Shown: piece after piece, positions 27,609-35,979 of the stretch
Layout: each line of letters starts with the position of its first letter
Numbering within the stretch: the stretch's first letter is position 1
Assembly: GCA_947643665.1 (NCBI GenBank)
Contig: CANRWW010000020.1
Coordinates: forward strand, 1-49,121
Reading direction: 5' to 3'
DNA: 49,121 nt
From: an uncultured Porphyromonadaceae bacterium
GTDB lineage: Bacteria > Bacteroidota > Bacteroidia > Bacteroidales > Muribaculaceae
Notes under the pieces: generated by a model
What the model saw: the letters and a program-made list of their open reading frames with translations, nothing else
The model's database searches: none
What the model was told of the DNA's origin: nothing
Translations under genes and position numbers: made by a program

Positions 27609-28138
27609 GTTGATTGATACACTATTATTTATATAGCAAATTGTCCAAAACCAGTTTTAACATCGGTGATTATTCCAATCAATACCGATATTATTTTCAA
27701 GCATTCCGATCTCCTTGCCGTACATGTATCATGTTCAGCACCATGTATGAAGCAAAAAGACTTTTAAAGTTCCTCCAGCATAAATTGTTAAAATAATTTC
27801 AACCGGTTACCCACAAACTTATAGTTTATTTATGCAAACGGATAGTAACAATTGGGAAAACCAAAAAATGCATAAAAACTGCATATACGACTGTATATTT
27901 ATCGAATATTTAACATCAACCCTATATTCACCAGCAAAATCGCAACAAAGATAGACCATTTTCTACAAACTGACAAACTTTTTGCATCATTAGCCATTTA
28001 ATCACACAATAAACCTGCGGCTATTCATCAACATAGGCTTTATGGAGCATTAACGGATATTTTTTTAAACATATGAACTATTACCGTGCCTCAATACGTT
28101 ATAGAGATGTTATATAAACTTAAAATACCAAAACAGCA
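27609..28138. other. divergent intergenic region upstream of the subtilase
   Basis: A 530-bp AT-rich stretch between the subtilase (minus) and the small outer-membrane protein (plus). It carries one strong minus-strand promoter at 27946-27977. Positions 27609-27940 would then be a long 5' leader without an obvious open frame or strong hairpin. A 60-codon frame at 27614-27796 has no motif and is not called. No plus-strand TAnnTTTG box was found for the gene at 28139. Confidence 0.5.
27946..27977 (-). promoter_or_regulatory. promoter of the subtilase-LRR operon
   Basis: On the minus strand, TATCTTTG (27946-27953) is the -7 box and TTTG (27974-27977) the -33 box, with 20 bp between. It predicts a leader of about 330 nt before the start at 27608. 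Confidence 0.65.
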
Positions 28139-28666
28139 ATGAAAAAATTTTTATTTATGCTCACGGTAATGATCGGTATAGCTACCGGCGCATCTGCCCA
28201 GAAGACCGATCTGTCATTAAGCTACGGCGGATACACACAGATGGATGCCACTGATTGCCACGACGGATGGCATCATGTGAACAATGCCTGGGGAGCACTC
28301 AACGTAGGCGTCAATTTCCAGGTGGCACGCAATTTCTACATCGGACCAAGTTATACATTCTCATCATGCACCGCAGGCAGGGGACCGGAACATTCATCCA
28401 TAGCATACCATGCCATAATGCTCAACGGCCGATACAACTATTGGAGAAACAGCATCGTCACATTATACGGCCATTTGGGTCTGGGCGCCGAAATCTCACA
28501 TATGATGCCACATCATGGCGACAGCTATAACCAGACTTATTTCGCCTATCAGTTTTCTCCGCTCGGAGCACAGGTAGGGCTTTCGCGCTCATGGACAATT
28601 TTCGGCGAACTCGGTTTCGGAGCGCAAGGACTGGTACAGGTAGGCTTCCGCCTGAACCTTCTATAA
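28139..28666 (+). CDS. small outer-membrane beta-barrel protein
   Basis: A 175-residue precursor with a clear signal peptide (MKKFLFMLTVMIGIATGASAQ). The mature part (about 154 residues) shows amphipathic strand pairs, for example LNVGVNFQVARNFYIGPSYTF, IMLNGRYNYWRNSIVTLYGHLGLGAEI and GLVQVGFRLNLL at the C-terminus. The size and alternation suit an eight-stranded OmpX/OmpW-like barrel. It contains many His residues (about ten), including a DGWHHVNN stretch and MMPHHGDS, which is unusual but not proof of metal binding. It lies 64 bp before the thioesterase gene, which has its own promoter. Function is unknown. Confidence 0.72.
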   Translation: MKKFLFMLTVMIGIATGASAQKTDLSLSYGGYTQMDATDCHDGWHHVNNAWGALNVGVNFQVARNFYIGPSYTFSSCTAGRGPEHSSIAYHAIMLNGRYNYWRNSIVTLYGHLGLGAEISHMMPHHGDSYNQTYFAYQFSPLGAQVGLSRSWTIFGELGFGAQGLVQVGFRLNLL

Positions 28667-28695
28667 CAGCCTGGGCGAGGGCACATCTGCACCGA

Positions 28696-28726
28696 TTGCA
28701 AAAAATACCGGAGTTGACTAACTTTG
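28696..28726 (+). promoter_or_regulatory. promoter of the thioesterase gene, predicting a near-leaderless mRNA
   Basis: ATTG (28695-28698) and TAACTTTG (28719-28726) are 20 bp apart and match the -33/-7 pattern. The ATG of the thioesterase is at 28731, only 4 bp after the -7 box, so transcription would start at or next to the A of the start codon. Confidence 0.6.
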
Positions 28727-28730
28727 CAGC

Positions 28731-29486
28731 ATGGACAAGATTTTTGAACGCACATACTTCCTCACCCCTGCGGAATGTAATCCGCAGGGGCGTATGCCTA
28801 TAACCCTCCTGATCAACCGTCTGATAGAGGTAGCCACATTGCACGCCAACGAAATCGGTATAGGATACACATACCTGGTCACACGCAATGAGACATGGGT
28901 ACTCTCGCGGGTAGGAGTGGAGATGGACCGCTATCCTGCTGTAAATGAGCAATACACCGTGCGCACATGGATGTCCGGCATAAACCGCCTGTTTTCCGAC
29001 CGCGATTTTGAAATCCTTGACGGCAACGGCACCACAATCGGATGGGCACGTACCGTATGGGCTGTACTGAATACCGAAAACCGTCAAGCTGCCGACATGT
29101 CGCACATGTACCATATACGTGGACTCTTTCCAGACGACAAGACATGCAAAGCAGCGCAGTTGGCACGGCTGCGTCCACTCACCAACTATGAGACAATAGA
29201 TTACCGATTCACCTATTGCGACATCGACTTCAACCGCCATGTCAACTCATCGCGTTATATAGAGCTGTTGCTCAATTGCCGCAGCCTTGATTTCCACGAC
29301 CATAACCGCCTTACCCGTTTCGAGATAAACTATTTGCATGAGGCGTATTACAACGAACATGTGGAAGTGCGCCTGTCATCTATGCCGCCTTCCGATGAAT
29401 TTCAGGCGACCGACGTCACATTAGCAGAGCTGGTAAATGCAGACAGGACATTATGCCGGGCACTTCTGGGATATTCACCCAGGTGA
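28731..29486 (+). CDS. acyl-ACP thioesterase
   Basis: A 251-residue cytosolic double-hotdog protein that should release free fatty acids from acyl carrier protein. The N-terminal hotdog begins with the strand FERTYFLTPAECNPQGRMPITLLINRLIEVATLHANEIG. WVLSRVGVEMDRYPAVNEQYTVRTW is the family-typical central strand and W-rich turn. The second hotdog has the catalytic signature DFNRHVNSSRY with Asn168 and His170, matching the D-x-N-x-H-V-N-N-x-x-Y motif of plant FatA/FatB. Length is normal for Bacteroidetes members. A hairpin follows the gene, and its promoter abuts the start codon. Confidence 0.9.
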   Translation: MDKIFERTYFLTPAECNPQGRMPITLLINRLIEVATLHANEIGIGYTYLVTRNETWVLSRVGVEMDRYPAVNEQYTVRTWMSGINRLFSDRDFEILDGNGTTIGWARTVWAVLNTENRQAADMSHMYHIRGLFPDDKTCKAAQLARLRPLTNYETIDYRFTYCDIDFNRHVNSSRYIELLLNCRSLDFHDHNRLTRFEINYLHEAYYNEHVEVRLSSMPPSDEFQATDVTLAELVNADRTLCRALLGYSPR

Positions 29487-29524
29487 TTTGGATGCCGGGA
29501 TCTTTACATAAGACAATCACCCAC

Positions 29525-29558
29525 ACAAGGGATGTGTCAATTTTGACACATCCCTTGT
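29525..29558 (+). terminator. terminator after thioesterase gene
   Basis: ACAAGGGATGTGTCAA (29525-29540) and TTGACACATCCCTTGT (29543-29558) are perfectly complementary with only TT between, 38 nt after the stop codon. The innermost pairs would open to form the loop. No strong T-run follows. Confidence 0.65.
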
Positions 29559-29603
29559 ATGTATCAGTATGTGAGTGAGCCGCTCACTTTTAACTTTTAT
29601 TTC

Positions 29604-29634
29604 TTGTCAATTGTCACAATAAATCTTATATTTG
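29604..29634 (+). promoter_or_regulatory. promoter of the 1488-residue surface protein gene
   Basis: TTG (29604-29606) and TATATTTG (29627-29634) are 20 bp apart, matching the Bacteroidetes -33/-7 arrangement. The predicted leader is about 110 nt. Confidence 0.65.
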
Positions 29635-29748
29635 CAGAAAATGATTAGTCCATCAGCTTTAATATTCTAAAAGCCAAAGGTCAATAAGAACAATCCACCA
29701 AGCATTCACAGATAAACTCATTAATATTTATCACAAATCATCCTTGTA

Positions 29749-32700
29749 ATGAGAAAATTATTTACATTAGCGGGGGGGGTAATTGTCATATGTAGCGCCA
29801 TCAGCGCCACTGCCGCCCCTCTGACCCAAAAGCCTCTTGCGGAGCTTTTAGGATTGAGGACCACATCCTCCTCAAACACGGCTTTCGCTTCAGGCACAGC
29901 AATTGCTCCTGCCGCCAAAGTCCCTTCGGGACGTGCAGCAGGGCTTGCAGAGGCTACAGGGGTAACCATCAACGCCAGTGTGGTATATCCGAACAACGCC
30001 CAAGGCATGTGGAGCTACAGCACCACGGAATGGAACCCTACACGCCTGTCTATCGACCCGGAAATACTTGCCACAGGAGGTGGCCTGGAGGCAAATGGTA
30101 AATATTATGTAAACCGCTACCGCGAGGTAATGGGATTTGAGGAGATTGCGACCCTTAATTATCTCACATCCACCTGGAAAATATATGACGGCCCATACAA
30201 CGGGAACATTGATTATGTAGCCACCACAATGGCATACAACCCACTGCGCGACGAGGCTTACGGGTGCTTTATCAATGCAGAGCGCAACGGATACAACTTC
30301 GTGCGGTGGAATTACGACCGTTTTCTTCCCTCCGCAACCATATGCGCACTGGAGCGTCCCTGGAGCGGATGTGCATTCTCGTCAAACGGCACCCTCTATG
30401 CCATTGAGCGCAACGGCGACCTTTACAGCGTTGACATAAAGACCGGCGCAATGACACTTATCGGGAGCACCGGCGTGGAATCCACATATATAGGCGACGC
30501 CACAATTGATCCTGCGACCGACACGATGTACTGGTGTGCGACAACCGATACAAATTACGGCCTCTACAGCGTGGACATAACCACCGCAAAAGCCACCAAG
30601 ATATATGACCTTATCAACGAGGAACAGCTCTGCGGCATGTACATTCCCGTAACTGCGGAAGAACCGGCAGAAGGGGCACCGGCAAAAATTTCATCTGTCA
30701 GCACTTCCTTCTCAGGGACATCGCTAAACGGTAAGATCAGCTTCTATTCACCACGTCTCACCATAGGGAACACCGTTCTTCCTGCGGAAGAGAACATCAC
30801 TTACACAGTAAAAGCCAACGGGAAAGAGATTGCCACAGGTGAATGCCTACCCAACAAACGCGTGGAAGTACCTGTGGAAATGATAGAGGTTGACAACTAC
30901 TATTTCACCGTGACCACTTCCAATGCCGAAGGTACGTCGCCCGTGACCGGTGCGCATAAATTCGTAGGTCCTGACTCTCCAAAGGCACCAAGTTCGTTCC
31001 AGACCACGATCTCCGGCAACACCGTGACATTGCAATGGTCATCGCCATCCTCTACCGGAATCAACGGGGGCAATGTAAACTATTCCTCCGCCACATACAC
31101 CGTGGTACGTTATCCCGACATGAAAACCATCGTGGAAAACGCGACCGACCGCAAGACCACAGACGAGCTTCCATCCCCGGAAACACGCACCGATTATTAC
31201 TACGTGCTTTCCACCACAGTGGAAGGCCTGGCCGCACCAGATGTGAAATCAACTGTCATAGCACTCGGTCCCATCACACCGCCGTTCACAGGGGAGTTCA
31301 CCGGCAGCACCTCAATTGCGGGATGGACGATCATTGACGCCAATGAGGACAACACAAAGTGGACATACAGCAATTACGACAAAGCCCTCCAGCTCTACGG
31401 GTCAAAAGGATTCAACGACTGGGCTATCACACCTGCGGTCAAAGTCAAAGCCGGCACGGCATATCCTTTCACAATTGATGTAAAGACATCCAGCTATGCC
31501 GAAGAGACATTTGAGGTAAAATGGGGTACAGCACCCACACCTGAGGCAATGACCAATACCCTTGTTGAAGCTGCGACACTTAAATCAACCACCGCGACAC
31601 GCCTTACCGGCGAGATCGCCCCTGAAGAGACCGGCACGATATACATCGGCATACATGGTATGACAGAGGGTAAATCCAATACACTCAACATACTCGGATT
31701 CTCCATTGAGTCCGGCATCATGGCCAAGGCTCCCGCGGCATGCGACAACTTCAAAGCAGAATCGCCGGTTGACGGCACACGCGAAGTAACCGTAACTTTC
31801 AACGCCCCCTCAACAGACATTTCCGGCGCGCCACTCGAAGGTGAAAGCGCCACCACCAAAATCGAAATCCTACGAGACGGCACAGTCATCGCCACACTCA
31901 CCGAGGGTATCTCCGGAGGAGACAAAGTTGAATATACCGACAGGGCAGAAAACCTCACGCTTGGCACACACCTGTACTCGGCAGTGGCATACAACAAGTA
32001 TGGCGACGGCACAATTGCAGAAATGGAAGTGCTTGTAGGTGCCCGCAAACCAGTGGCTCCCGAATCAGCCAAATTCATTGAAGAGGACAACAGCGGCAAA
32101 GTGACAATCTCATGGGACGCAGTGACCACCGATGTGAACGGCAACACCATCAAACCAGAGGCTGTGACATACCGTGTGATTGACCGTCAGATGAACACCA
32201 TTGCCGATAAACTCACCGGCACATCATTCACATATGACGCCGTACCTGAGGGTGAACAAGCCTTCTGCCAGTTCGCCGTATACGCAATCACAGCAGGCGG
32301 CGAATCCGACAAGATGGCCGCGACAGACTACAAGCCCGTGGGAACCCCTTATGCCACACCATGGTCGGAGTCATTCAAAGACCGCCAGATAAGTTCGATA
32401 TTCGGATACAACTATATCAAGGGAAATGAGCCCTGGCAGTTCACCAACCAGCACGACTGGGGCATCACATCACAGGATGAAGACAACGGTTTCGCATACT
32501 TCGAATGCTGGGGCAACGACCTGACCGCCCTCGTGACCGGTAAAATTGACCTCGAAGGGCTCAACAACCCATCATTCACATACTACACCTACAATTATTC
32601 CAGCTCCTCGGCCGTATACAGCAATGCTATCGAAATCCAGGCAGACAACGGAGACGGACGCGGATTTGTTCCCGTGCAGTCCAACGTGGTAGCCGAGACC

Positions 32701-34215
32701 GGCCCTACCAACCAGTGGAACAAGGTAGTAGTTCCACTTACCGACTTCGAAGGACAAAGCGTCATCTTCCGCATCATGCCGAAAGATCCCGCGCTGGCAA
32801 TCTACACCATTGACAACCTGCGTGTAAGCAGCTATGTGGAATACAACCTTACCGCCACACGCATCACAGCGCCGGCAGTAGCCGATGTCGACAAGCCTTT
32901 TGAAGTAGGAGTATCCGTGACCAATACGGGCGAGAATGCCGTGCGCAACTATACACTGGAGCTATGGAACGGGGATAACCTCGTTGACTTCAAGGAATGC
33001 GGTCGGATTGAGCCCAACCAGACTGTCGTAACCACATTCGAACCGACGGTAACCATAACCGACGGTGAATATGCCGGGTTCCGTGCGACAATCGTTTGCG
33101 GCGATGACCAGATCGAAAACGACAACGATACTGAAACCGCAAACGTGGGAATCATAGCGCCTATAGTGCCTGTGGCTGGAAACCTCAGCGCCGTGTGCAA
33201 CGAAGAAGGTGTAAACCTTACATGGACAGCACCCGATCTAAGCAAGGCCGCACCGGCAGCCTACACCGAGACATTTGAAAATGCCGAAAGCTGGAGCAAT
33301 ATCACAGAAGGATGGAAATTCATTGACATGGACAAGGCGCCTGTCGGTGGCATCCAGACCGCAGGCTTCCCATGCACCGGCTTGCAATCATGGTTCGTGG
33401 TTGACAGCCAGTGGGCAGGATTCGGCGAAAACGGCAATGAACGCTGGGTAGGACACTCAGGCAACAAATACATCGCCTCGGAGTATGTGGAACGTGGCGG
33501 TTCCAGCGTGCAAAGCGACGACTGGGCAATATCACCACGTCTCTACGGCGGCACACAAGCCCTCGGTTTCTATGCAAAGAGCTTCGACCCGCAATACCTT
33601 GAAACATTCGAGGTGCTTGCATCAGAAGGCACCACTTCCACCGAAGATTTCAAAACAATAGCCACTGTAACAGACGTGCCGAATGCCTGGACACAGTACC
33701 GGTTCAAGCTGCCCGAAGGCACGAAATACGCTGCCATACGCAGCCGTTCCACAAACAAATTCTTCCTCTTCATTGACGATATAACCTTCGTACCCGCAGA
33801 GGGCGCACCCGCACAACTCAGCATCAAGGGATACAACATATATCGCAACGGAGTGAAGATCAACGACGCCCTCGTCACAGAGACAGCATTCACCGACGCC
33901 AACGTTGTTGACGGACGCCAATACACCTATTTCGTAACAGCAGTATATGAAAACGGCGAATCACGCCCGTCAGACATGTTTGACATCCTCATGTCGGGCA
34001 TCAGTGGCATATCCGCCGGCAACGGCATCTCCATCAGCGCCTCCACAGGCAAAGTGACAATAACAGGCCTTGCCGAAGGATTTGTCACCGTAACCTCAGC
34101 AGACGGCCGCATCGTGGCCCGCGAGGAAGCCGCTCCTACAGTGCAAATCGACCTCACTCCAGGCGTATACATCGTAAATGCCGGAACCAGCGTAGCCAAA
34201 GTGGCAGTAAGATAA
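29749..34215 (+). CDS. large secreted adhesin-like protein (FN3-like and choice-of-anchor-J-like modules, T9SS-like tail)
   Basis: A 1488-residue precursor with a signal peptide (MRKLFTLAGGVIVICSAISATAA). Residues about 80-300 look like a beta-propeller (repeats such as GTLYAIERNGDLYSVDIKTGAMTLIG). FN3-like beta sandwiches follow, with APSSFQTTISGNTVTLQWSSPS and APESAKFIEEDNSGKVTISW. Three jelly-roll/choice-of-anchor-J-like modules start near residues 514, 868 and 1172; the phrases FNDWAITPAV and SDDWAISPRL mark two of them. A sorting domain like those of type IX substrates closes the protein (VQIDLTPGVYIVNAGTSVAKVAVR). Eight consecutive G (29772-29779) lie in the signal-peptide codons, a possible slippage site. 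The target is unknown. Confidence 0.85.
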   Translation: MRKLFTLAGGVIVICSAISATAAPLTQKPLAELLGLRTTSSSNTAFASGTAIAPAAKVPSGRAAGLAEATGVTINASVVYPNNAQGMWSYSTTEWNPTRLSIDPEILATGGGLEANGKYYVNRYREVMGFEEIATLNYLTSTWKIYDGPYNGNIDYVATTMAYNPLRDEAYGCFINAERNGYNFVRWNYDRFLPSATICALERPWSGCAFSSNGTLYAIERNGDLYSVDIKTGAMTLIGSTGVESTYIGDATIDPATDTMYWCATTDTNYGLYSVDITTAKATKIYDLINEEQLCGMYIPVTAEEPAEGAPAKISSVSTSFSGTSLNGKISFYSPRLTIGNTVLPAEENITYTVKANGKEIATGECLPNKRVEVPVEMIEVDNYYFTVTTSNAEGTSPVTGAHKFVGPDSPKAPSSFQTTISGNTVTLQWSSPSSTGINGGNVNYSSATYTVVRYPDMKTIVENATDRKTTDELPSPETRTDYYYVLSTTVEGLAAPDVKSTVIALGPITPPFTGEFTGSTSIAGWTIIDANEDNTKWTYSNYDKALQLYGSKGFNDWAITPAVKVKAGTAYPFTIDVKTSSYAEETFEVKWGTAPTPEAMTNTLVEAATLKSTTATRLTGEIAPEETGTIYIGIHGMTEGKSNTLNILGFSIESGIMAKAPAACDNFKAESPVDGTREVTVTFNAPSTDISGAPLEGESATTKIEILRDGTVIATLTEGISGGDKVEYTDRAENLTLGTHLYSAVAYNKYGDGTIAEMEVLVGARKPVAPESAKFIEEDNSGKVTISWDAVTTDVNGNTIKPEAVTYRVIDRQMNTIADKLTGTSFTYDAVPEGEQAFCQFAVYAITAGGESDKMAATDYKPVGTPYATPWSESFKDRQISSIFGYNYIKGNEPWQFTNQHDWGITSQDEDNGFAYFECWGNDLTALVTGKIDLEGLNNPSFTYYTYNYSSSSAVYSNAIEIQADNGDGRGFVPVQSNVVAETGPTNQWNKVVVPLTDFEGQSVIFRIMPKDPALAIYTIDNLRVSSYVEYNLTATRITAPAVADVDKPFEVGVSVTNTGENAVRNYTLELWNGDNLVDFKECGRIEPNQTVVTTFEPTVTITDGEYAGFRATIVCGDDQIENDNDTETANVGIIAPIVPVAGNLSAVCNEEGVNLTWTAPDLSKAAPAAYTETFENAESWSNITEGWKFIDMDKAPVGGIQTAGFPCTGLQSWFVVDSQWAGFGENGNERWVGHSGNKYIASEYVERGGSSVQSDDWAISPRLYGGTQALGFYAKSFDPQYLETFEVLASEGTTSTEDFKTIATVTDVPNAWTQYRFKLPEGTKYAAIRSRSTNKFFLFIDDITFVPAEGAPAQLSIKGYNIYRNGVKINDALVTETAFTDANVVDGRQYTYFVTAVYENGESRPSDMFDILMSGISGISAGNGISISASTGKVTITGLAEGFVTVTSADGRIVAREEAAPTVQIDLTPGVYIVNAGTSVAKVAVR
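29772..29779 (+). repeat. eight-G homopolymer in signal-peptide codons
   Basis: Eight consecutive G span the codons GCG GGG GGG GTA (Ala-Gly-Gly-Val, residues 8-11) of the surface protein. Loss or gain of one G would shift the frame close to the start and abolish the product, as in contingency loci. Confidence 0.7.
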
Positions 34216-34253
34216 CAGATTGATCCATAGAACCAGTAAGGTTCCAACTTCAT

Positions 34254-34292
34254 AACATGGCGATGTGTCATATTCCGGCACATCGCCATGTT
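34254..34292 (+). terminator. terminator after the large surface protein gene
   Basis: AACATGGCGATGTG (34254-34267) pairs with CACATCGCCATGTT (34279-34292), a 14-bp perfect stem with an 11-nt loop. It is followed by CTTTTCCT and begins 39 nt after the stop codon. Confidence 0.75.
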
Positions 34293-34396
34293 CTTTTCCT
34301 GGATGAAAAAGAGCCATACCCGTTACCGGCAACACAGCGATCCGTCCGGCATTACGTCCGGCATTATACCCCGTTTTAACCTTATAACGGCAAGGA

Positions 34397-34429
34397 TTTC
34401 GCGTATTCACAAAAAAATAGTTAACTTTG
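34397..34429 (+). promoter_or_regulatory. promoter of the inositol-lipid operon
   Basis: TAACTTTG (34422-34429) is a consensus -7 box. TTTC (34397-34400), 21 bp upstream, is an imperfect -33. The predicted leader to the ATP-grasp gene is about 40 nt. Confidence 0.55.
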
Positions 34430-34476
34430 TCGGTTGGAAACGGTGTTGGGACAAATTTTGATTTAACCTACAGACC

Positions 34477-35334
34477 ATGGCGACAACGCAGATTGCAGCC
34501 ATAATGCGCGCGGGGGCATTTTCCCCCAATCATATAGGCAATGACGCCACGATAATGAATACCGTGGCCGAGCAATTGCGCAAACGCGGATGCGAGGTCA
34601 ATATCTACAGCGAGGAGCAATTTGCCACCGGAGCAGCAAAAGAGCCGGTGATAATAAACATGTGCCGCGAAAAACGCTCCACAGACCTCCTGCAACGGCT
34701 TGAGGATGAAGGACGCCTGATCATAAATTCCGGCTACGGCATTGAGAATTGCATCCGTGAAAGACAGGCACGCATCCTGCTGGGCAGCAACATCCCATAT
34801 CCGGAGAGCATCGTGGTGGATACCGACGAAGTCGTGAAGCAACGGCTTATACGCATGGGCATGCAACAATGCTGGATAAAACGCGGCGATTACCATGCGC
34901 AGCATGCAGAAGATGTCAGCTACGTACGTTCCGCGCATGAGGCACAAGACGTGCTTCAGGAATATTTCCTGCGCGGATTCAAACGGGCTGTGATATCGCG
35001 CCACCTTCCCGGACAGCTGGTAAAATTCTACGGAGTGGAAGGCACCCCGTTTTTCCACTGGTTCCGTCCTTTCGATCCCGAAGACACGAAAATGCAGAAA
35101 GAGGAGCACCGGCGCACCGAAGAACAGCTGAAAAGCATATGCAGGAAGGCTGCCCGCGAGCTCAACATAATGGTCTACGGAGGGGAATGTATCCAGGGAG
35201 CAGACGGCTCACTTTCCATAATAGACTTCAATGACTGGCCTAGTTTCTCCGCATGCCGCACAGAAGCCGCAGCCAGCATAGCCAAGGCTGTAATATCGGC
35301 AGTAAAAGAACAAAACAACCCCGGAAAGAAATGA
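34477..35334 (+). CDS. ATP-grasp fold protein of the inositol-lipid cluster
   Basis: A 285-residue cytosolic protein without a signal. The architecture fits ATP-grasp enzymes: an N-terminal Rossmann-like region (about 1-100), a possible ATP-binding Lys in CWIKRGDYHAQ near residue 130, and a central strand set with VISRHLPGQLVKFYGVEG. The C-terminal Mg site is GSLSIIDFNDWPSFSAC near residue 255; the D-x-N pair is comparable to DxN/ExN in RimK, glutathione synthase and inositol phosphate kinases of the ITPK type. The product could be a ligase adding an amino acid or a kinase acting on inositol phosphate; the sequence does not decide. Its stop overlaps the GtrA gene start by ATGA (35331-35334). 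Confidence 0.7.
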   Translation: MATTQIAAIMRAGAFSPNHIGNDATIMNTVAEQLRKRGCEVNIYSEEQFATGAAKEPVIINMCREKRSTDLLQRLEDEGRLIINSGYGIENCIRERQARILLGSNIPYPESIVVDTDEVVKQRLIRMGMQQCWIKRGDYHAQHAEDVSYVRSAHEAQDVLQEYFLRGFKRAVISRHLPGQLVKFYGVEGTPFFHWFRPFDPEDTKMQKEEHRRTEEQLKSICRKAARELNIMVYGGECIQGADGSLSIIDFNDWPSFSACRTEAAASIAKAVISAVKEQNNPGKK

Positions 35335-35975
35335 ACGCCATACAAGAAAACAACACAGCAAAAGGTACAGCCGGGAAAAACAACAATCGTAGCCTTACGC
35401 GACGTGTCGCAGACAAATTCATGACCGGCGCCGGAATATTCACATTCCTGCGATCGTCTGTAGCCTCACAGATAGCCTCATGGATAGACATGGGTGTCTG
35501 CTTCATATTCTACGCATGGGTTTTCATGCCGCTAGGCAAAGATCCGCTTCGCTCCTTCCTGGCCACTGCCATAGGATTGGTGGTGGGAGGAGTAGTGAAC
35601 TGCTGCATCAACTACAAGTTCACCTTCAGGGCAGAGCATTGCTCGGTAAAGGCTGTTGCAGTCAAATATTTCCTGATCTGGGGAGGCAGTTTCCTGCTGA
35701 ACCTCGTGGGAACCACAGCGCTTGACCATCTGCTGCAACATGCTGGATGGCTTGAACATATCGGCTTCAAAGCCGACGGCATATTCGTATTTGCACGTCT
35801 CGCAGTCTCGCTCATCGTATCACTTGCATGGAACTTTCTGCTACAGAAAAATTTCGTATATGTATACACCCGTTTCGATCCTTTTGCGATAAAATTCATA
35901 GACTTTATCACACCACATAGAAAGAAACTGAAAAAGAGCAATACCAGACAATCAAAAGCAGACAAAACCCACTAA
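35331..35975 (+). CDS. GtrA-like four-helix membrane protein
   Basis: The frame opens at 35253, but Met at 35331 is chosen because it creates an ATGA overlap with the ATP-grasp stop, giving 214 residues. A hydrophilic N-terminus (about 40 residues) leads into the GtrA domain with four membrane helices between about residues 45 and 185 (for example FLATAIGLVVGGVVNCCINYKFTF, a GtrA hallmark). A Lys-rich cytosolic tail follows. GtrA proteins are thought to help move polyprenyl-linked sugars or lipid intermediates across the membrane. In this operon it is a candidate flippase or partner for inositol-containing lipids. The next gene starts 4 nt after its stop. Confidence 0.8.
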   Translation: MNAIQENNTAKGTAGKNNNRSLTRRVADKFMTGAGIFTFLRSSVASQIASWIDMGVCFIFYAWVFMPLGKDPLRSFLATAIGLVVGGVVNCCINYKFTFRAEHCSVKAVAVKYFLIWGGSFLLNLVGTTALDHLLQHAGWLEHIGFKADGIFVFARLAVSLIVSLAWNFLLQKNFVYVYTRFDPFAIKFIDFITPHRKKLKKSNTRQSKADKTH

Positions 35976-35979
35976 AAAA

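Noticed and set aside
27614-27796. 60-codon frame upstream of the subtilase
   Set aside because: Antisense to the predicted leader and without signal, motif or promoter.
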